From Liolophura sinensis (taxonomy: Eukaryota > Mollusca > Polyplacophora > Chitonida > Chitonidae): a stretch of DNA of 64,000 nt. Below the pieces are notes generated by a model that saw only the letters and a list, made by a program, of their open reading frames with translations, did no database searches and was not told the DNA's origin. The translations under genes were made by a program, and so were the position numbers. Position 1 is the first letter of the stretch. Every line of letters starts with the position of its first letter. Shown piece by piece: positions 58,698 to 64,000 of the stretch. The DNA lies in NCBI RefSeq assembly GCF_032854445.1, contig NC_088295.1, forward strand, positions 47,787,385-47,851,384. Direction: 5' to 3'.

Positions 58698-59153
58698 TTG
58701 ACCTCTGCATCGCCCAGGGTCAAGACTGATTATAATAAGAACTTTGATTTTGTTGATGATGTGAATTTGGAATGGAAAGTGTTGAAATTTGACCTCTGCA
58801 CCGCCCAGGGTCAATTAGTGAATACTGATGATGAGAATAACTTTGATTTTGTTGATGATGTGAATTTGGAATTGAAAATGTTGAAATTGGACCTCTGCAC
58901 AGCCCAGGGTCAATAAAGGTACTATTGCTGATTATGAGCTTAAATTTGATTTTGTCGATGACGTGAATTTCAAATTTAAAGTTTGGCCTCTGCACCACCC
59001 AGGGTCAATACTGATGATGAGATAACTTTGACTTTGTTGATGATGTGAACTTTGATATTGAACTGTTGTTTGAATGCTTGATTTGAGGGCTTGTCATTGT
59101 CTTGTCGACAGCCCGACTTAAAATGATTTGACCTCTGCACCACCCAGGGTCAA
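58698..59153. repeat. Hairpin-bearing repeat array near the Ngaro 3' end
   Basis: Five copies of a 26-27 bp motif of the form TTGACCTCTGCACC + CCCAGGGTCAA lie at 58698-58723, 58789-58814, 58887-58913, 58982-59008 and 59128-59153. The outer bases (TTGACC / GGTCAA) are reverse complements and can form a short stem. Four spacers share 'gattttgttgatgatgtgaa', giving a period of about 91-98 bp, with the last interval longer. It is absent from copy 1 by deletion. Confidence 0.88.
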
Positions 59154-59262
59154 GACTCATAACAACCAGCCGTGGACATATCATGTCAATTTTTAAAATA
59201 AAAGAAAAAGTAAAATTTAAACATATTTATTGTTTTTGTCTTTATCTTTTCTTCAAGATAAT

Positions 59263-59303
59263 CTTGAGTACGGCGTAAAACACAAGTCAAATAAATAAAT
59301 AAA
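59263..59303 (+). mobile_element. tRNA-SINE 3' tail, separated by Ngaro, copy 2
   Basis: 'cttgagtacggcgtaaaac' plus (AAAT)n. It completes the SINE begun at 54698-54916. Confidence 0.9.
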
Positions 59304-59601
59304 TATCTATAGTTTATATTGTCTACTAAATAATCAGTGTTATCAATATTCCATTGCTTCATTATTTAGAATGAAATAAATCTAAAAAAAAAATAAGTAA
59401 GGCTCATCAGATGGATAGCTGGAAACTAGGCGTATAAATACTTTCATTTATTGATTTATTTTTTTATTTTTTTTTTTAGATTTTTTGGAAGGGAGTTAAA
59501 TACAACCAAATGTTTGAATTCTATGTACAGTGAGTTTTATGAACCATAGGCGATTAACGGCATGTTGTTTAGGTAATCTGATGTCAAAAGAAGTTTTCTA
59601 G

Positions 59602-59666
<65 letters not shown>
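59602..59666. repeat. (TA)n microsatellite, copy 2
   Basis: 65 bp of TA. Counterpart of 20102-20146. Confidence 0.95.
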
Positions 59667-59668
<2 letters not shown>

Positions 59669-60307
59669 GGGATTGTTTTGTCTGTGGGCTGCAGGACATG
59701 TTTTCTGTAATTTCTGAAAAATATCTTGTGAAAACTAATTGTGGGGGATCTTTAAACTCACAGGGTTCACAGGGTATATGTGAGACACTTATCAGCGGTG
59801 CATATTTTTGATTTATCAAAGAAAAGCTTGTCCATGTGTCTGTTGGACCATAGTGTGTCATTTTGTAATTGCTTTTCGTTTGTGCATGTATTACAAGCGT
59901 TGTTGACCAACTCACAGGTCAAAATATTTATTTTGACGTATTTATTGGACTCACCTGTTGGATATACTTCTTTCCCCCAATGCTATACACAACTGGTCTG
60001 GACTACCACAGTTAGTCTACCTTTGCTGCCCGCACACAAACTTATCTTTGTCACAATAAGGGAATATTTCTCCCGAGTACTAAAGTCTTATTTTCAGCCA
60101 AGAAAAAGATGTTCTTGAATTTAGAGGGTATTAGAATTTGGTTTTCACCCAGATATAATTCTTGAGGAGACTTTGCTAGGATAATTCATAACCATTGAAA
60201 TGAAATGTTTCATAATCGACAAAACCTTTCATCTTTGCCTGTTAAATCGGCTTCGTACCATAAATAATTTTGTTCCAGTTATTCTCATTGTGAATTTCCT
60301 TTTACAG

Positions 60308-60450
60308 ATCTTCCTAGTACTGGTGCCAGTCTTTCTGCAGCAGCATCTAAGCAACCACAGGCCACTGCAGCTGCAGGAGGTGGCGGAGGATGAGAACTAG
60401 ACGCAGACGCTGACTTGGAAGCGAGGCTGGAGAACTTGAGAAAAAAGTGA
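60308..60450 (+). pseudogene. Orphan last exon of a CHMP2A-like ESCRT-III gene, copy 2
   Basis: Same acceptor and frame as 20759-20901: LPSTGASLSAAASKQ, five glycines, TGA at 60391-60393, then ELDADADLEARLENLRKK and TGA at 60448-60450. The LPSTG form is closer to the animal CHMP2A consensus than the LPSIG of copy 1. The internal stop is shared, so it arose before the duplication. Confidence 0.75.
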
Positions 60451-60539
60451 TGATCAGGGGAGATAACTGTGACAATACAGTGCTGTTTTGTATATATTGG
60501 ATTTCCCTGTACGCATTGTGACGGACAACAATGGGCTCT

Positions 60540-61167
60540 TTTGTATACAGTATAGTGACATCTACTTGTAAGTCATGCTGGACTACATATGTTGTGTTAA
60601 AGGCAGAGGTACAGATGTACAGCAAAGCCTTACCTATAGTTCTGCTTCCTGGCTACATGAGTAACCTTGTAAACCTTGATATGTATTTCTATCATTGCCC
60701 GTGACTTTTAATTATCTGCCTCTGTTCACATGTTGATATAACACTCTGGAGCCAATTCCACAGAACAAATTTTTGGTGTAAGTAACAATTCAAAATTTTC
60801 AATATGCTGCATAGTTTATTGCCTAAGAACTTTCATATTGCGATACATTCATCTTGAGGTGTTTTCAGTTTCGAAAAACATTTGAATCAAATTTTACCTT
60901 GTGATTTAAGTCAAAATTGGCTTAGTGGAATGAGCCCTAGATTTGTTCGTTGACAACCTGTAGTACTGAGCTGACTTCTTGGAACAACCCACATTTTATG
61001 AATTATGTTTATTATCCACATGCTTTAACACAGCCTATATTTAGTACACATTGCAGGAGGAAAGGGTGACTCTTTGTCATTATGTAAGAAAAGCACATTT
61101 AATCCAAGTAAAGTGTTCTGTTTCCTGTAGTATTTTGTATCACCAGAGCAAATATTTAAATCAGGGA

Positions 61168-61242
<75 letters not shown>

Positions 61243-64000
61243 CACAATTCATCCATTACGATAACTAAGACTTTGAATTGAACTTGAAATATGTATAATG
61301 TAGATGAAAATCTCATGCACAGATTTGAAACCTTAATTCTATAGCTAGTCAATTTGTAAGATAAGAATAAGGACTGGTGTTTTGAATCTGCGTCACACTA
61401 ATCCATGGTTTGGTCTGTAACTGACAAATTCTGTAACATGTAGAAGTTGCTGGAATATGTTATGATACCCCTTGATTTTTTTTTGTGTGTACAACATTGA
61501 TAACCTTAAAACAAAATGTTCAGAGAAAAAAACCTATCCAACATGTATAAAATGTACGTAAGTTTTGCTAAACTATCTTTTGAGGTCTTGCTACAGTTTA
61601 TGTTGTGATTATAATAACCTAGTGCACATTGGTGTGTATCTTAGTTCATGCTATTGCTCATTTTTGGTCTTGTCTCTCGTTCTGTTTAGTGTTCGTTAGC
61701 TACGTCACACGTACTACTGCTATGATGTTTTTGTACATTGTACATGTATGTATATGCATATTAGCACTTCCTCAATCATCGTGTGGGATAGTTCATACAT
61801 GATTACGTGATTAAGTTAGTTATCCGTTTTGAATTGCTAATGAGCTCTCATTCATACATGTATATGTTCAGATTACCATGTACGTGTATCCTTGCATGTG
61901 GATCTTTTAGTCATCTTGGTAATTAAATTCAATCCCTGTTTGCGGAATCAGAATCTACTGGTCAGATATATCTGCAGCATTATTAAGCTGGTCAGTCGCT
62001 ATTAATATAGCTATTATTATTATAGGGTATTTTATTATGAGGAGCGATGAAATATTCCGAAAGATTGTGAGTTTGCCAACCCACCTGTAGAGGTAGTAGT
62101 AAGTGTCGTTTTCCTCTGAAATCAACACAGACAAAGTGCAAGTGAACTGCATCCACATTTTTTTTGTTTTTGTTTTTTTTTGTTTTTACATAGACATGCA
62201 TACAAGAGGTTCTAGGTACCTAATACTTCAACATTGTACACGTTTATTTCATGTAGTTTTGTGTTGAAATGCCAAATTGGGGTTGGATGAACATCCTGGT
62301 ATGTTTAAGTTTTCCTGGGCCGTAATTAATTGTTCATTAACAGTTTGTTCTGATGCCCTGATGTAAATGTACATGCGTGTTAAATCAAAGCTGTGTACAT
62401 GTACATCTCTCCAAATTAACCAGTGTGTGATGGTATCTCTTTTAAAGTGGTCTCTTTGTTATGAAAACTATGAGGTATGAATAAATGTGAATAAACTGTA
62501 GCACATTGTCTTAGTGTAGAGGATTACCTTGGCAGTGACACTAGCATATAATCGAATATGATGTTATTTTGTATACAATTCAATTGTTTTAAATTATCTC
62601 AAATATGAAAGAAAATAAAATCATGTCAGAGGATTTTGTAACTTAACTCTTATTGTTCTTTTCTGTACAGTTTTATGATATACAGATAATGGAGTGAATC
62701 ATTGATACACACACAAAGCCTTTTATAGAGGTAGTTATCACAATGACATAACTACCGTATTTCACCTAAAGATTGGTATGTAAGTGCATAAATGCCTTAA
62801 AATGAGATTTTTGTACAGCATGAGATGAAAGAAGTTTTTCTGAAGGAAACTTTACCAAAAATAAAGTTTTTGAGTGGCCTTTAATTATAAAGTGGATGAA
62901 TCAATCGGAGTTAAGCAAAATGTGTCAAAACTTGAAAAATGCTAAACTTTAAGTGAAATACAGTATTTCTCATAATTACAACTTACCTGCTTGTACTGCT
63001 GATCCTAATGCAAGGCATGGTACAAGATATGGTTCACTTTAGAGATCTCCTGTTTTTGTGAAAACTTTAATAATACTGTATATATGATTATCCTAAGTTA
63101 TGAGAGAGTTAACAATGGTTTGGTAGGTTAATTTTTTGTTTTTACTTGATTGGTATTTAACACTGTACTGAGTAATAATTCCATTTCTTTGACGACGGCC
63201 GGTTTTATGATTAGAATACTGTAGAAGATGTACAGCTTAGAGAGTAAATCCAGAACAGCGACGACACTATGATACTTGGCAAATGGTCACACATAACCGG
63301 TGAAATACGGTCTCTTTTTCAATTTAGCTCAGTTGGCGTTTTAATCTAACTGTTTACTTAAATGCATAAGCAGAAATAGGTTAAAAATGCAGTGATGTTG
63401 ATTTCAATTTATTAGACGTCACTGGTCTAGAATTACTCAAAATGCTATGTTGTTATCACATTTAATATACAATAACATTAAAATAAAGCAACGGGACCAG
63501 GAGACTTAATTAACAGGTGGACCAGGTGTCCAGTACTCCTGCTGATGGGGATGAAAGAAAAACGAAAAGTCTGGCCCTTGTTAGTCTTTACTGGAGTCCG
63601 TAGAATTACTTATACAATCTTGGAGAAATTTACAGATCCGTGAATGTAGAGAAAATATCCATACCATTTCCGCCAAATAGCGTACTTCGTTATGCAAGAG
63701 CAATAAACAGCCTCTATATTACATACATCTTTATAATTCATCCATGGACCCGCCTTGCAGAAAAGCTGCAACCTGGGCCTTCATGGCAGATAACTTCCAT
63801 TAAAGGTGTAGACGCTTGAAGTCACCCCGTAGTAAACAAATGTGACTTTACGCGTTACTCCTAAAATCACACATCAAGTTGTTAAAACTATAAAATCTTT
63901 TCATCTACACAGCGTCAGATGAGCTTTTATCGGCTAAGATGTGAGTTCGATCTCTACTATATCTGAGATATATATGTCGTTAAATCAATAAAACACTTCT
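60540..64000. other. Intergenic sequence, copy 2
   Basis: No gene seen. It aligns with 24470-24597 and then 29642-32912 of copy 1, skipping both hAT-like elements. It contains the (TA)n array at 61171-61241. Confidence 0.55.
61171..61241. repeat. (TA)n microsatellite, copy 2
   Basis: About 71 bp of TA. Counterpart of 30122-30164. Confidence 0.95.

Larger units (their letters stand above)
54917..59262 (+). mobile_element. Decayed Ngaro-type YR retrotransposon with SGNH region, copy 2
   Basis: Occupies the same break in the SINE as in copy 1 and keeps the 3' half: complete catalytic part of the tyrosine recombinase, an SGNH-hydrolase-like region, and a hairpin repeat array. It lacks about 930 bp (the copy 1 segment at about 18628-19560) that held RNase H. 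An SGNH domain in a DIRS-type element points to the Ngaro group, some members of which are reported to encode one. Frame breaks make it non-autonomous. Confidence 0.87.
38249..64000. repeat. Segmental duplication, copy 2 (right)
   Basis: Head-to-tail copy of 1-32912, running off the right edge of the window at a point matching base 32912. It lacks both hAT-like elements and has 930 bp and 17 bp deletions inside the Ngaro element. It carries one extra SINE (39893-40200), a roughly 145-bp insertion before the last receptor exon, and the full 3' half of the Ngaro element. Confidence 0.95.

Overview
The window is eukaryotic nuclear DNA from an animal, most likely a lophotrochozoan and probably a mollusc. 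It is AT-rich, its genes have short exons with GT/AG introns, and it carries two tRNA-derived SINE families. One SINE family ends in a 'gagtacggcgtaaaacac' + (AAAT)n tail. The other ends in a 'cattaaacccc' + ACTC-type tail. Such tails are familiar from mollusc genomes; this assignment is from memory, not from a search.

The dominant structure is a head-to-tail duplication. Bases 1-32912 reappear, diverged by a few percent, as 38249-64000. Each copy holds one complete ionotropic glutamate-receptor-like gene (4215-14173 and 42684-52684; 11 exons, 651 codons each). Downstream of it come a tRNA-SINE split by a decayed Ngaro/DIRS-type tyrosine-recombinase retrotransposon, and then an orphan last exon resembling the ESCRT-III gene CHMP2A. 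Both copies of that exon carry the same in-frame stop before the VPS4-binding tail.

The copies differ by clean insertions. Copy 1 alone has two hAT-like DNA transposons (20984-24463 and 24604-29635), each with inverted ends and 6-bp target duplications. The first is broken; the second encodes a seemingly intact 5-exon, 774-residue transposase-like protein. Copy 2 alone has a 308-bp SINE (39893-40200) with a perfect 13-bp target duplication. The Ngaro element decayed differently in the two copies: copy 1 keeps RT catalytic motifs and RNase H but lost most of the recombinase; copy 2 lost part of the RT catalytic motif and the RNase H but keeps the recombinase, an SGNH-hydrolase region and a hairpin repeat array.

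Between the copies (about 33-38.2 kb) lies sequence seen once: an imperfect tandem repeat, a cluster of CRE/bZIP sites, and an unrecognised multi-exon gene for a small predicted membrane protein (34567-37008). Inferred order of events: SINE insertion, Ngaro insertion into the SINE, segmental duplication, then independent hAT and SINE insertions plus separate decay.
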